Shown here: positions 18,321 through 27,888 of the stretch, piece by piece | How the letters are laid out: each line of letters begins with the position of its first letter | How positions within the stretch are numbered: the stretch's first letter is position 1 | Origin: Flavobacterium aquariorum | GTDB taxonomy: Bacteria; Bacteroidota; Bacteroidia; Flavobacteriales; Flavobacteriaceae | Length of the DNA stretch: 64,000 bases | NCBI RefSeq assembly: GCF_003254745.1 | Contig: NZ_QKXH01000011.1 | Location: 1 to 64,000, forward strand | Reading direction: 5' to 3' | Notes under the pieces: generated by a model | The model's database searches: none | The model's input: only the letters and a program-made list of their open reading frames with translations | Told to the model about the DNA's origin: nothing | Program-made: the position numbers and the translations under genes

Positions 18321-18418
18321 GATTGCAGATTGCAGATTGTAGATTGTAGATTGTAGATTGTAGATTGTAGATTGTAGATTGTAGATTGTAGATTGTAGAT
18401 TGTAGATTGTAGATTGTT
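18321..18418. repeat. 14 tandem heptamers GATTGTA
   Basis: Fourteen consecutive 7-nt units: two GATTGCA, eleven GATTGTA, one GATTGTT. It is intergenic, directly after a type B element and before the queA terminator. A 21-nt (three-unit) periodicity opens an artificial reading frame on the minus strand. The array is a good candidate for copy-number variation between strains. Confidence 0.95.
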
Positions 18419-18452
18419 AAACTGTGCGTTCGCTTCGCTCAATTTAGAGCAT

Positions 18453-18481
18453 AAAAAAACTCGCCATTTCTGACGAGTTTT
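18453..18481 (-). terminator. Terminator of queA
   Basis: AAAACTCG (18456-18463) pairs with CGAGTTTT (18474-18481), loop 10 nt with partial inner pairing, U-run on the minus strand; 24 nt after the queA stop. Confidence 0.7.
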
Positions 18482-18504
18482 AATTTTTATGTAAATTGAA
18501 TATT

Positions 18505-19554
18505 TTAGATAATCAACATTGCATCTCCGTAAGAATAGAATTTGTATTCTTCTTTGATTGCTTCCTCATAAGCTCTTTTCATTAAATCATGACCACAGAA
18601 AGCAGAAACCATCATTAACAAAGTTGATTTTGGCGTATGAAAATTGGTAATCATACAAGTTGGAATACTGAAATCGTGAGGAGGAAAAACAAATTTATTT
18701 GTCCAACCATCGTAAGGGTTCAGTGTATTTTGCGAAGAAACTGAACTTTCGACGGCACGCATAGAAGTGGTTCCCACTGTACAGATTCTTTTCTTGGCAG
18801 CTTTCGCAGCGTTTACGATATCACAAGCTTCTTGAGTGATTTTTAATTCCTCAGAATCCATTTTGTGTTTCGATAAATCCTCAACCTCGACTGGATTGAA
18901 AGTTCCTAAACCAACGTGAAGTGTAACTTCGGCAAATTTAACTCCCTTGATTTCCAATCTTTTCAACAAATGTTTAGAAAAGTGCAAACCAGCAGTTGGT
19001 GCCGCTACTGCTCCTTCTTCCTTGGCATAAATTGTTTGGTAACGCTCTGCGTCTTCTGGAGTTACGTCACGACTGATGTATTTAGGAATTGGAGTTTCTC
19101 CTAGTTCTGTTAATTTATTTCTGAATTCTTCATAAGATCCGTCATAAAGAAAACGCAACGTTCTTCCACGAGAAGTAGTGTTATCAATCACCTCGGCCAC
19201 TAATGAATCATCGTCTCCGAAGTATAATTTATTTCCAATTCTGATTTTACGAGCTGGATCTACTAAAACGTCCCAAAGTCTTTGTTCTGCGTTTAGTTCT
19301 CTAAGTAAAAATACTTCGATTCTTGCTCCAGTTTTTTCTTTATTTCCGTACAAACGGGCAGGAAAAACTTTGGTATTATTTAAGATTAAAACATCACCAT
19401 CATCAAAATAATCGATAACGTCCTTAAACATTTTATGTTCTATCGTTTGTTTCTTACGGTCGATAACCATCAATCGAGACTCATCTCTATTTTCGGCTGG
19501 ATACTCTGCAAGAAGTTCTTTTGGTAAATTGAATTGAAAGTGAGATAATTTCAT
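18505..19554 (-). CDS. queA: tRNA preQ1(34) S-adenosylmethionine ribosyltransferase-isomerase (QueA)
   Basis: A 349-residue enzyme that transfers and isomerises the ribosyl part of SAM onto preQ1 at tRNA wobble position 34, giving epoxyqueuosine. Seen: [16 protein letters not shown] N terminus ([23 protein letters not shown]), [44 protein letters not shown] and [19 protein letters not shown], all family hallmarks; full length. It has its own promoter and terminator, so it is a single-gene transcript. Confidence 0.96.
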   Translation of the reverse strand: MKLSHFQFNLPKELLAEYPAENRDESRLMVIDRKKQTIEHKMFKDVIDYFDDGDVLILNNTKVFPARLYGNKEKTGARIEVFLLRELNAEQRLWDVLVDPARKIRIGNKLYFGDDDSLVAEVIDNTTSRGRTLRFLYDGSYEEFRNKLTELGETPIPKYISRDVTPEDAERYQTIYAKEEGAVAAPTAGLHFSKHLLKRLEIKGVKFAEVTLHVGLGTFNPVEVEDLSKHKMDSEELKITQEACDIVNAAKAAKKRICTVGTTSMRAVESSVSSQNTLNPYDGWTNKFVFPPHDFSIPTCMITNFHTPKSTLLMMVSAFCGHDLMKRAYEEAIKEEYKFYSYGDAMLII

Positions 19555-19563
19555 ATATTAAAA

Positions 19564-19591
19564 TTTAGATTTTAGATTTTAGATTTTAGAA
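19564..19591. repeat. Heptamer repeat TTTAGAT in queA leader
   Basis: Three TTTAGAT units and one TTTAGAA in tandem, between the queA promoter and its start codon, so it is transcribed as part of the 5' leader. Confidence 0.85.
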
Positions 19592-19621
19592 CTGTTAAAG
19601 TCCTAAAAAATAAATCGTGTG

Positions 19622-19653
19622 CAAATATACGATTGTGAGATAGGCGTTGTCAA
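19622..19653 (-). promoter_or_regulatory. Promoter of queA
   Basis: TTG (19651-19653), 21 nt, TATATTTG (19622-19629). The start codon is at 19554, giving a leader of about 60 nt that contains the heptamer repeat. Confidence 0.65.
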
Positions 19654-19723
19654 GTGTTTAGGTGTTTATTTTTCCTAACCCTACGCTATCCTGCCAAGTG
19701 ACTATACAAAAATCAATAAAAGT

Positions 19724-20959
19724 CTATGTAAACGACCATTTTTGAATCATAAGAAAACCTAATTTTTTTAAATCATCCCAAAAATCAGGGTATGATTTTG
19801 AAACTACATCGGCATTATTGATAATAATTGGCACCTTTAAACCTAATGGAGCAAATGCCATTGCCATTCTGTGGTCGTTATAAGTATCGATTCTTATCTC
19901 TTCTTTAATATCTTTTGTCGCTATCAGTGTCAGACTATCATTGGTCACCGAAATATTGGCTCCCAATTTGGTTAATTCAATTCGAAGTGCTTCCAGCCTA
20001 TCGGTTTCTTTGATTTTTAAAGTATGTAAACCGGTAAGATGACAGCCAATTCCCAACCCTAAACAAGTAACTACAATTGTTTGTGCAATGTCTGGCGTAT
20101 TATTTAACTCAAAATTCAAGTCTTTGTATTCGAAATCAGTTTGCTTTTTCAAAGTAAGTTTGTTTCCTTCAAAATGTGAAGCCACTCCCATTTGCTTGTA
20201 AATTTCAACCAAAGCTGAATCTCCCTGCAAACTTGTTTCTTTGTAACTTGTCAAAGAGATAGATGCTGTTTTTGCCAAGGCAACTAAACTAAAAAAATAA
20301 GATGCAGAACTCCAATCGGATTCCACTGTCATTACTTTTGTTTCTACTTCTTTTTTTGGATGTACTGTGATTACGTTTCCAATAAAACTAGTTTGAATGT
20401 TTAAATCATTCAATAATGCAAGAGTCATTTTGATATACGGAATCGAAGTTATCTCACCAACCAAAGTCAGCTCAATACCGTTCTCTAGTTTTGGGGCAAC
20501 CAAAAGCAATGCTGATATATATTGACTACTTACATTAGCAGGAATACTTACTTTTGAAGCCGTTATTTTTTGTCCTTTAATTCGAATAGGCGGATATCCT
20601 TCTTCTTTTTCATAAGTAATCTGTGCCCCTAATTGTTGTAAAGCTTCAACCAAAACTTTGATCGGACGTTCTGTCATTCTTTGAGATCCAGTTAACACAA
20701 CCTCACGACCTTCATTTACAGCAAAGTAAGCCGTTAAGAAACGCATTGCTGTTCCGGCATGATGAATATCCACTATTTCCTCATTACCAATTAAAGCTTT
20801 TTGCATTACCTCACTGTCATCAGAATTTGAAGTATTCTCCAAAGTAATATTTGGATACAATGCCTGAAGCAACAATAGTCGATTGGTTTCGCTCTTGGAA
20901 CCTGTAATTGCAATTTGTTCTTGTAAATCGAGTTGTGAAGTTTGTAACAGTAAATTCAT
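19724..20959 (-). CDS. aroA: 3-phosphoshikimate 1-carboxyvinyltransferase (EPSP synthase, AroA)
   Basis: A 411-residue enzyme joining shikimate-3-phosphate and PEP in chorismate synthesis. Seen: ITGSKSETNRLLLLQAL near the N terminus (the conserved KSxTNR), the shortened HHAGTAMRFLTAYFA in place of the usual NAGTAxR, GSQRMTERPIKVLVEAL, and the C-terminal ETDRLEALRIELTKLG and DTYNDHRMAMAFAPLGL. The length is slightly short (usual about 425), as in Bacteroidetes. It feeds the pheA/tyrA operon nearby but has its own promoter. Confidence 0.94.
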   Translation of the reverse strand: MNLLLQTSQLDLQEQIAITGSKSETNRLLLLQALYPNITLENTSNSDDSEVMQKALIGNEEIVDIHHAGTAMRFLTAYFAVNEGREVVLTGSQRMTERPIKVLVEALQQLGAQITYEKEEGYPPIRIKGQKITASKVSIPANVSSQYISALLLVAPKLENGIELTLVGEITSIPYIKMTLALLNDLNIQTSFIGNVITVHPKKEVETKVMTVESDWSSASYFFSLVALAKTASISLTSYKETSLQGDSALVEIYKQMGVASHFEGNKLTLKKQTDFEYKDLNFELNNTPDIAQTIVVTCLGLGIGCHLTGLHTLKIKETDRLEALRIELTKLGANISVTNDSLTLIATKDIKEEIRIDTYNDHRMAMAFAPLGLKVPIIINNADVVSKSYPDFWDDLKKLGFLMIQKWSFT

Positions 20960-20987
20960 TTTGGATGAGTTGATAGGTGTGTTTTGG

Positions 20988-21017
20988 CAAATTTATTTTA
21001 AAAAAAGGATGTACCAA
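20988..21017 (-). promoter_or_regulatory. Promoter of aroA
   Basis: TTG (21015-21017), 19 nt, TAAATTTG (20988-20995) on the minus strand, 29 nt before the ATG at 20959. It sits in the 80-nt spacer after the MazG-like gene. Confidence 0.65.
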
Positions 21018-21039
21018 AACTTTGCCCTGACTTATAACA

Positions 21040-21366
21040 TTATTTTAGTTTATCGTTGTTTTTGTGTCGGTCTTTGTCTCGAACGGATTTTAAATCCATC
21101 TTCTTGTCAAAAGCGGCTTGCAAATCGATTCCTGTTTGATTGGCCAAACACAAAACCACAAAAACAACATCGGCCAATTCTTCGCCAAGGTCTTTGTTTT
21201 TATCACTTTCCTTTTCGGATTGTTCTCCGTATCGGCGGGCAATGATTCGGGCTACTTCACCTACTTCTTCAGTAAGTTGTGCCATATTGGTCAATTCATT
21301 AAAATAGCGAACTCCGTGTTCTTTGATCCAAGTATCTACGTCTTGTTGGGCATTTTTTAGGTTCAT
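21040..21366 (-). CDS. MazG-like nucleotide pyrophosphohydrolase
   Basis: A 108-residue all-helical protein of the MazG/dUTPase superfamily, which hydrolyses (d)NTPs to NMPs for nucleotide house-cleaning. Seen: LTEEVGEVARII (the metal-binding EExxE-type motif) and GEELADVVFVVLCLANQTGIDLQ (ExxD), with a lysine-rich tail. The ATG overlaps the stop of the upstream DUF3857 gene (ATGA at 21363-21366), so the two are translationally coupled. Confidence 0.85.
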   Translation of the reverse strand: MNLKNAQQDVDTWIKEHGVRYFNELTNMAQLTEEVGEVARIIARRYGEQSEKESDKNKDLGEELADVVFVVLCLANQTGIDLQAAFDKKMDLKSVRDKDRHKNNDKLK

Positions 21367-23360
21367 GGTTGAATTTTCTTTAGAACTATTTTTTCGTTTT
21401 GCTTGTCAATCATTTTTTGATAAAACTCCTTAATTGGCTCATAAAAATCAGCAGAAGCTATAGCCATACTATTTTCCTTCACGACTAAAATGAGTATTTT
21501 ATTCCCTTGGGAAAATGTATTAACAGAAAAAGATAACTCTTTACCTTCTGTCGAAATCTTCATCGGTTGAGGAATCGATTCCACAATGTACCCTTCCGGT
21601 ATTTCAAAGCTGATGTTATATTTTTCTTGCTTTGGGTAACCAAAATAAATCGGCATTTGTCTTTTTTCCTGAACAAAAGGATTATGAGATTGAGTAAAAA
21701 ACAACATCGGATTGATGTATACTTTGTCTCCAATAATATCACAATAATTACTAGCCGTAAAAGTAAAATTTTCTAGAATAGGATTTGCTAAATCAGTCTT
21801 TTTATTATCAATTGAATAATCTTGGATTTTAATACCACCAAAGTCATTTTCTATCTTTTCCAGGTAAGTATCCGTATTGATTTCTGCATATTTTTCTCTA
21901 AAACTGTAGGCATCATAATCCGTCATTTGAAATCTATACTTTCCTTCCATTTTACCTGTCTTATCCATTTTTACCATCAAAGTATAATATTTACCAGATG
22001 GTTTTGTAGGCACTAAATCAATTTCTTGAGAAATTCCTTCTTGCTTAATGAGTCGCCCTTTCCAGTTTAAAACATTCAAAGGCAAGATGTTTTGTGTGGT
22101 GTATTTATGTGTTGCATCCAATAAAACCTGCTTCCCATCAACAACAACAGCTGCGACAACATAATTGAAAACGGTTCTATTGGGAAAAACAGGAATACCA
22201 TGTTCACGAGTACTGACTAAAACGGGACTTGCATCCAGTCCGGCCAATTTTAACATAGAGATGAGAATAAAATTTATTTCGGCTACATTTCCTGTTTTGT
22301 CAATATAAGCCTTCTTAACACCTTTATCTGTATAATACCCATTGTCATTATTCCAGTTCATTCTGTTTTGAACAAATTTAAAAACTACTGCAAGTCTTTC
22401 TTCCTTGGAATCAATGTCTTTTAAAATCGTCTTCAGATCATTTAGAAGATATGAACCTTCTTGTAATTCAATTCCAAATTCTTTATCCGCATAAATAGTT
22501 TTAGCTACACCATCCCAATCTTTGGAATAATTCTTTTCTTTTTCATCCGGAAAATTTGTCTTTTCAAGTTCGTGATGGAGAGAAGATTGATAATTTTGAA
22601 TGTTATCCACAAAATTTTCCTCTTTTAAAGCTGGAATATTTTCTGCAGTATATTTTGTCTTCAATTGTCTGAAACTCAAATTAACGGTTTGGGAATTTTT
22701 ATCATCAAAAGAAAAACTTCCGCCCACCACCTTTGAATCCATTTTAATATCAATAAAACCAACTTGAATAGGTTTATAGGTGAAAAAATAAGGAATGTTG
22801 GTAGTATATTCAGCGTAATTTACTGGAATTTTATCCTGAAAATTGAAAACTGGAAACTTAACGATATTTTCTGTTTTTAAAACGTATTTAAATTCAATAA
22901 CTGAGCCCACTTTTACGTTAGGCAACGTTATCCAAGCTTCATTCCAATATTCATTTACATTTTTTTTAAAACTTCCTTCACTATTAAGTTTTGTTTTTAC
23001 AATTGAACCATTCTCAAGATTATAAGTTGCTGCATTCGAAAATTTAACAACATCGTCATTGTAATTTTCATACCCCACATAATAAGGCAAGGTAAAATTA
23101 GCCCAATCTGATCCTTCCTTTTTATAGATTTTAATACGCATAGTCACTTCTGTGATTGCTACAAATCCATTCTTTAAAGAATAATCGAAACTAGTTTTAC
23201 CGTTTTTAAACAAAACCGCAGCGACAGCACTTGTGTCTTTGGAATGTTGCTTTTCTTTTAATTCTGCCACAGATACTTTCCCTAATTCAAAGTTTTGAGC
23301 GTTTAACTTTATAAAAGAAAACAAAATCAATAAACCTAAAACGGATTTAAAGTTTCTCAT
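21363..23360 (-). CDS. DUF3857/transglutaminase-like exported protein, inactive active site (paralogue 2)
   Basis: A 665-residue protein with a signal peptide (about 1-21), an N-terminal DUF3857 beta domain, a transglutaminase-like core and a C-terminal domain. In the core, the position of the catalytic cysteine is Val359 (TGNVAEIN instead of GDCKALS as in the neighbour at 25390) and the histidine segment reads VFNYVVAA with no His, while LLDAT with the Asp remains. It is therefore unlikely to be a protease or transglutaminase. It is a close tandem paralogue of the gene at 23364, separated by 3 nt. Confidence 0.82.
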   Translation of the reverse strand: MRNFKSVLGLLILFSFIKLNAQNFELGKVSVAELKEKQHSKDTSAVAAVLFKNGKTSFDYSLKNGFVAITEVTMRIKIYKKEGSDWANFTLPYYVGYENYNDDVVKFSNAATYNLENGSIVKTKLNSEGSFKKNVNEYWNEAWITLPNVKVGSVIEFKYVLKTENIVKFPVFNFQDKIPVNYAEYTTNIPYFFTYKPIQVGFIDIKMDSKVVGGSFSFDDKNSQTVNLSFRQLKTKYTAENIPALKEENFVDNIQNYQSSLHHELEKTNFPDEKEKNYSKDWDGVAKTIYADKEFGIELQEGSYLLNDLKTILKDIDSKEERLAVVFKFVQNRMNWNNDNGYYTDKGVKKAYIDKTGNVAEINFILISMLKLAGLDASPVLVSTREHGIPVFPNRTVFNYVVAAVVVDGKQVLLDATHKYTTQNILPLNVLNWKGRLIKQEGISQEIDLVPTKPSGKYYTLMVKMDKTGKMEGKYRFQMTDYDAYSFREKYAEINTDTYLEKIENDFGGIKIQDYSIDNKKTDLANPILENFTFTASNYCDIIGDKVYINPMLFFTQSHNPFVQEKRQMPIYFGYPKQEKYNISFEIPEGYIVESIPQPMKISTEGKELSFSVNTFSQGNKILILVVKENSMAIASADFYEPIKEFYQKMIDKQNEKIVLKKIQP

Positions 23361-23363
23361 TAT

Positions 23364-25382
23364 TTATGCTTTCTTTAAAACGATTTTTTCAGTTTGCTTA
23401 GCAATCATACCTTGATAATATTCTTTTAGTGTAGTATAATATTCCGGAGAAACAATTGGTGTATTAATTTGATGACTAATGGATAACTGTATATTGCTTC
23501 CAGTGGCATTTGCTATAAATTTAAAGCTACCAATATTATCCTCCATATTAAACACAGATGATTTTGGAAGTGTTTCTATCACATAGCCATCTGGAATATC
23601 AATATTTATTGCATATTTGTCTATAAACGGGAACCCATAATCAATAGGATATTCTCTAACCTCTTGTTTAAATGGATTATGTTCTTTGGTAAAAAACAAC
23701 AATGGATTAATATACATTTTTTCGCCAATGATCTCACATAAATTTGTCCCTGTAAAAGAGCAGGTTTCTACAATTGGCTTTTTAACATCCTTCTCATTTG
23801 TCCTTAAATAATCTGAAATTTCAATTTTTTCGTTCTCATTTTCAAATTTTTCCAAATATTCCTCCTCTTTTATGTTTTCTATCTCCGATCTAAAACTCAT
23901 AGCATTATGATTGGTTCGTTGACGTCTTAATTTACCCGTAATTTTACCGGTGGCATCAATTGAATACATCATCGTTACATTATCATCTGAAGCTTTTGTA
24001 GGCATCAAATCGACTTCTTCTGATGTTCCATCTTTTCTAATTAATCTACCCATCCAATTTAAATCCCTAAAAGGCAATACATTTGGAGTCGAAAATTTAC
24101 TTGTTGCATCCAACAATATCAATCCTTCAGGAGTTTCAACAGCCGCAATAACATAATTGAATGCGCCTCGATTAGGAAAAATTGAAATCCCATTTGCTCG
24201 CGTACTAACCAAAACAGGATTTGCCTTTAACCCCGCGGTGCGTAACATAGCAGTAAGCATTAAATTAATTTCTGCCACATTACCTGTCTTGTCTTTATAT
24301 GCTTTTTTAACCCCATCATCGCATGAATAACCATTATAATCATTCCATTTTACTGTTGATTTCACATAATTTAGAATTACTGAAATAATTTCATCCTGAG
24401 CTGTTAATCCCGCTGTAACCGCCTTTAAATCATCTTCAAAATAACCTGTTTTATTAAGTTCTGGTCCAAAATCATCATTGTCATAAATGGTTTTTACTAC
24501 GGCATCCCAGTCTGTAGAATAAGGCTTCAGTGGCTCATTTGGATATTTAGTCATCGACAATTCCTGTACTAGACTTGTGGTATAATTATCAATATTATTC
24601 ACGAATACTTCCTCCTTCATGGCTGGTAGGTTTCTCGCAATATAGGTAGTTTTAGTTTCTTGATAATCAATCTTATCACTTGAAAAATTAGTCTGAGAAA
24701 CATGACCAGACTCTGTTCTCTCCTTGCTGGTAATCACAAATGATTTTGAAGATTTTTCAACATTGATTTGTGGCGTAACAAATCCTTTCATTTTAGTATT
24801 GTAAATAAAATATTCCGGCACATAGGTTTTATACTCTGCATAATCTACAGGAATATTGGTTTGAAAATCGAACTCCCTCAACATTCCTATATTATTTGTT
24901 CGTATGGTATATCTAAATTCTAATATTGATCCCTCTTTAACATTGGGCAAGGTAATTTTCTTTTTACTCCAATATCTATTCACCTTTTCCTCAAACTCCC
25001 CTTCACTTTTTAGCTTTATTTTTTCAATTTTTCCTGCCTCTAAATTATAGGTAATCACATCCGAAAACGAAACACTTTCTTTAATTGAACTACCTCCTGA
25101 TATAAATCGTACTTCTTTATTAGCCCAATCATACCCATCCTTTTTATAAATTTTAATACGCATAGCCACTTCCGTAATCACTCTAAAACCTTCTCCTTGC
25201 ATATATTCAAATTTAGTTGAACCAGTTTTAAACAATATTGCTGCAACAGCAGCCGTGTCTTTAGGGTGAACTTTTTGTTCCAATTCAGCAATAGAAACTT
25301 TTCCTAGTTTAAATTCTTGAGCATTTGCATTGAAACAAAATAGAGTTAATAACAATAAAAGGGTTAAGTGTTTGGTTTTCAT
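23364..25382 (-). CDS. DUF3857/transglutaminase-like exported protein, inactive active site (paralogue 1)
   Basis: A 672-residue tandem paralogue of the preceding gene, with signal peptide (ending FNANA), DUF3857 domain and a transglutaminase-like core. The catalytic cysteine is replaced (Val369 in TGNVAEINLML) and the histidine position is again Asn (AFNYVIAAV), with LLDAT kept. Both share openings such as EFKLGKVSIAELEQKVHPKDTAAVAA. It lies 7 nt after the third family member, so all three form one operon with the MazG-like gene. Confidence 0.82.
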   Translation of the reverse strand: MKTKHLTLLLLLTLFCFNANAQEFKLGKVSIAELEQKVHPKDTAAVAAILFKTGSTKFEYMQGEGFRVITEVAMRIKIYKKDGYDWANKEVRFISGGSSIKESVSFSDVITYNLEAGKIEKIKLKSEGEFEEKVNRYWSKKKITLPNVKEGSILEFRYTIRTNNIGMLREFDFQTNIPVDYAEYKTYVPEYFIYNTKMKGFVTPQINVEKSSKSFVITSKERTESGHVSQTNFSSDKIDYQETKTTYIARNLPAMKEEVFVNNIDNYTTSLVQELSMTKYPNEPLKPYSTDWDAVVKTIYDNDDFGPELNKTGYFEDDLKAVTAGLTAQDEIISVILNYVKSTVKWNDYNGYSCDDGVKKAYKDKTGNVAEINLMLTAMLRTAGLKANPVLVSTRANGISIFPNRGAFNYVIAAVETPEGLILLDATSKFSTPNVLPFRDLNWMGRLIRKDGTSEEVDLMPTKASDDNVTMMYSIDATGKITGKLRRQRTNHNAMSFRSEIENIKEEEYLEKFENENEKIEISDYLRTNEKDVKKPIVETCSFTGTNLCEIIGEKMYINPLLFFTKEHNPFKQEVREYPIDYGFPFIDKYAINIDIPDGYVIETLPKSSVFNMEDNIGSFKFIANATGSNIQLSISHQINTPIVSPEYYTTLKEYYQGMIAKQTEKIVLKKA

Positions 25383-25389
25383 TTTGTAA

Positions 25390-27306
25390 TTAGGATTTGG
25401 TTAAAATTATTTTGGCGTTATCGTTTCTGGAAATTTGTTCCATAAAAAGGCGGAATTCATCGTATTCTTTATTAGTGTACAAACCTTTTTTCAAAAAGAA
25501 TTTTCGTTTGTAAACGATATTATTGTTATCTTTTTTTATAATCTCAGTTTTATATTCACCGAATTTTCCATTAATCTCAACATCCTGAGGAAGGAATTCG
25601 ACCGAGAAATTAACTGGTAAAGCAATTTCTATTTCATCGATATCTACTGAGCCTCTTTGAATCTCTAAAGGATTTTTTCTGCTTCGAATTCGTTTGACAC
25701 TTTGAATTAATGGATTAAAGGCATTTACGGCAAACATCATTTTATTGACTGATACGTTTCCATAATTCACTGCACTTATTTCTGCATTTTCTGTAAAACT
25801 TATTTTTTCAGTATCATTTTTAAAAGTGACTTTTTTAATTTTTAAATTATTAATGGTGCTCCAATAATCTTTATAGAATTTCTCCATTTCTGTTGGAGAA
25901 AGTTTATCATTATTAAATTTTTGATTGTATTGAGAACCTTCAGAAACTATTCCTACTTTCCCTGATAAATCGCCATTTTCTGCAATCGAATAAGCCCCTT
26001 TGCTTACTTGTGTATTGCCCGTATCTTCATAAACTTTTGTTCTTACAATCTCTCCTCCTTCTGGTTTTACAACCAAAACATTTCTGTCATCTGTAAACGT
26101 TCCTTGATAACCAAAAGGATCAACTTGACTGGTACACTCTAAAAAAACATATTTATCTTTATTGGGTATAGCCAAAATCATATGATTTCCTTGCATTGAA
26201 ACAAAATCAGTTTCAATATCACGCTTTCTTGGATTACCATATAAAATTACATTGTAAGAGGGCACATCCACCGCACTAAGAAGTGCTTTGGTATAATTAC
26301 TCAATGCCTTACAATCCCCATAGCCCAAACGATCAACATCACTGGCCTGCATTGGTTTCCAACCCCCAATACCAATACTTATATTCACATATCTTGATTT
26401 TTCCTGAACATATTTATAAATGATTTGTGCCTTCTTAATAGGGTCGGTTTCGGCACCTACCAAAGCTTTGATTTTAACTTTGGTTTCTTCTGATAAATCA
26501 GTAGTTCCCTGCAGAATTTTTTCGCTGTACCATTTTCCAAATTCTGTCCACGTTTTAGCTGTTCCATCCACCCCTTCAAGATGAAATAATTCCAATCCCA
26601 TCATTACTCTTGGAAAAAGATAACTAATCGAAGGACTTGCTGTTTCTTCTTTTTGAGCCAACATTTTTGATGCTGTATAAGAAAGTTGTGTCGAAGTTTC
26701 TATCGTTTTTTTGACATTAAAATTCGAGAAATTAAATTCCTTATATTTAAAACTGAGGTTTGAAGGATAACTTATGTTCAGAATGCTTTTTTCTATACTT
26801 ACAGCATAATCATTCAAAGGCATCCATTGCGGAATGAAAGCAGTATTGGATGTTTCTGTTTCGCTTTCAAAAACAACTGTAAACGGATATTGTATTGGTG
26901 TATAATCTAAGTAAATATAGCGGCTCTCCGAAAAAAGAGTACTCCCGCTTACAGCACTTACATCTCTGAAATCCCCTCTCTTTATTTTTTTGATTTCCTT
27001 TCCAGAAGCATCATAAACCGTTGCCAATATATTTTTGACAGGACTAGACTTGTCGTAATTTTCATACGCTTCAATAGCACCTAAGCCATTTTCATTCAAG
27101 ACTGTTACAACTCGTTTATTTTTGATATTCATACTGCGTTGAGAAGCAATTATTATATCAATTTGGTTCAAACGAACAACTGCATTGGCATTTTCTTTTA
27201 GTGAATCGGAAATAGTTAGAGTACTGTAATCGCTTTTTTGGGCAAAAAGAAATGTTGTAGTAAATAAAAAAATTGAAGTAATAGAAGAGAGAAATTTGTA
27301 GGACAT
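25390..27306 (-). CDS. DUF3857 and transglutaminase-core exported protein, intact Cys
   Basis: A 638-residue protein with a signal peptide (about 1-22, ending TFLFAQ), DUF3857 domain (roughly 60-220) and a transglutaminase-like core with the catalytic cysteine Cys332 in RLGYGDCKALSNY, the histidine in QGNHMILAIP, and an acidic residue in VFLECTSQVD. Domain family members act on proteins or peptides in the periplasm or at the surface; the substrate is unknown. First gene of the four-gene transcript; a near-consensus TATATTTC lies just upstream. Confidence 0.85.
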   Translation of the reverse strand: MSYKFLSSITSIFLFTTTFLFAQKSDYSTLTISDSLKENANAVVRLNQIDIIIASQRSMNIKNKRVVTVLNENGLGAIEAYENYDKSSPVKNILATVYDASGKEIKKIKRGDFRDVSAVSGSTLFSESRYIYLDYTPIQYPFTVVFESETETSNTAFIPQWMPLNDYAVSIEKSILNISYPSNLSFKYKEFNFSNFNVKKTIETSTQLSYTASKMLAQKEETASPSISYLFPRVMMGLELFHLEGVDGTAKTWTEFGKWYSEKILQGTTDLSEETKVKIKALVGAETDPIKKAQIIYKYVQEKSRYVNISIGIGGWKPMQASDVDRLGYGDCKALSNYTKALLSAVDVPSYNVILYGNPRKRDIETDFVSMQGNHMILAIPNKDKYVFLECTSQVDPFGYQGTFTDDRNVLVVKPEGGEIVRTKVYEDTGNTQVSKGAYSIAENGDLSGKVGIVSEGSQYNQKFNNDKLSPTEMEKFYKDYWSTINNLKIKKVTFKNDTEKISFTENAEISAVNYGNVSVNKMMFAVNAFNPLIQSVKRIRSRKNPLEIQRGSVDIDEIEIALPVNFSVEFLPQDVEINGKFGEYKTEIIKKDNNNIVYKRKFFLKKGLYTNKEYDEFRLFMEQISRNDNAKIILTKS

Positions 27307-27360
27307 AAAAAAGATTTAGCTCCGAAATATAAGAAAATTTCGTTTAAATAAAAGCTAAAA

Positions 27361-27813
27361 TTATTCTTTATTTTTACTGTCGATTTGAATAGTAACTGGG
27401 CCATCATTCAGCAATAACACTTTCATATCGGCACCAAAAATTCCTGTTTGTACTTTTTTACCCAATTCTTTTTCCATTTGTTTTACAAAACTTTCATATA
27501 AAGGAATTGCAATTTCGGGTTTTGAGGCTTTTATATAAGAGGGACGATTGCCTTTTTTAGTCAGGGCATGAAGAGTGAATTGAGAAACAACAATTATTTC
27601 GCCATCAATATCTTTTACGGAAAGATTCATTACTTCATTTTCATCTCCAAAAATGCGAAGATTTACAATTTTTTGGCAAAGCCAATTGATGTCCTCTTGT
27701 GTATCGGCATCTTCCATACCGACCAAAACAAGTAAGCCTTTCTGTATATCTGCCACAATTTTAGAATCGATGGTTACTGAGGCGGAGGAAACTCTTTGAA
27801 TAACAACTTTCAT
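27361..27813 (-). CDS. dtd: D-aminoacyl-tRNA deacylase
   Basis: A 150-residue enzyme that removes D-amino acids (and glycine) wrongly attached to tRNA. Seen: MKVVIQRVSSASVTI at the start, the SQFTLHA motif near residue 79 and the NDGPVTIQID motif carrying the Gly-cisPro at the end; normal length. It follows rsgA after 75 nt of heptamer-type repeats. Confidence 0.94.
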   Translation of the reverse strand: MKVVIQRVSSASVTIDSKIVADIQKGLLVLVGMEDADTQEDINWLCQKIVNLRIFGDENEVMNLSVKDIDGEIIVVSQFTLHALTKKGNRPSYIKASKPEIAIPLYESFVKQMEKELGKKVQTGIFGADMKVLLLNDGPVTIQIDSKNKE

Positions 27814-27832
27814 TATTTAAGCCTTAATGTTT

Positions 27833-27888
27833 GAAAGTCGAAAGTCAAAAGTCGTCTAACATTCGACTTTAAGACTTTAGACATTTGA
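27833..27888. repeat. Heptamer repeats between dtd and rsgA
   Basis: GAAAGTC GAAAGTC AAAAGTC (27833-27853) followed by the inverted form GACTTTA...GACTTTAGAC; AAAGTCG and CGACTTT can pair as a hairpin. It fills the spacer between rsgA and dtd. Confidence 0.8.

Noticed and set aside
18321..18418. CRISPR array
   Set aside because: Units are only 7 nt with no spacers and no cas genes.
18134..18442. 102-codon open frame with NLQSTIY repeats
   Set aside because: It is the translation of the GATTGTA heptamer array (three units make a 7-residue repeat) and runs through a dispersed element; no promoter or homologous domain.
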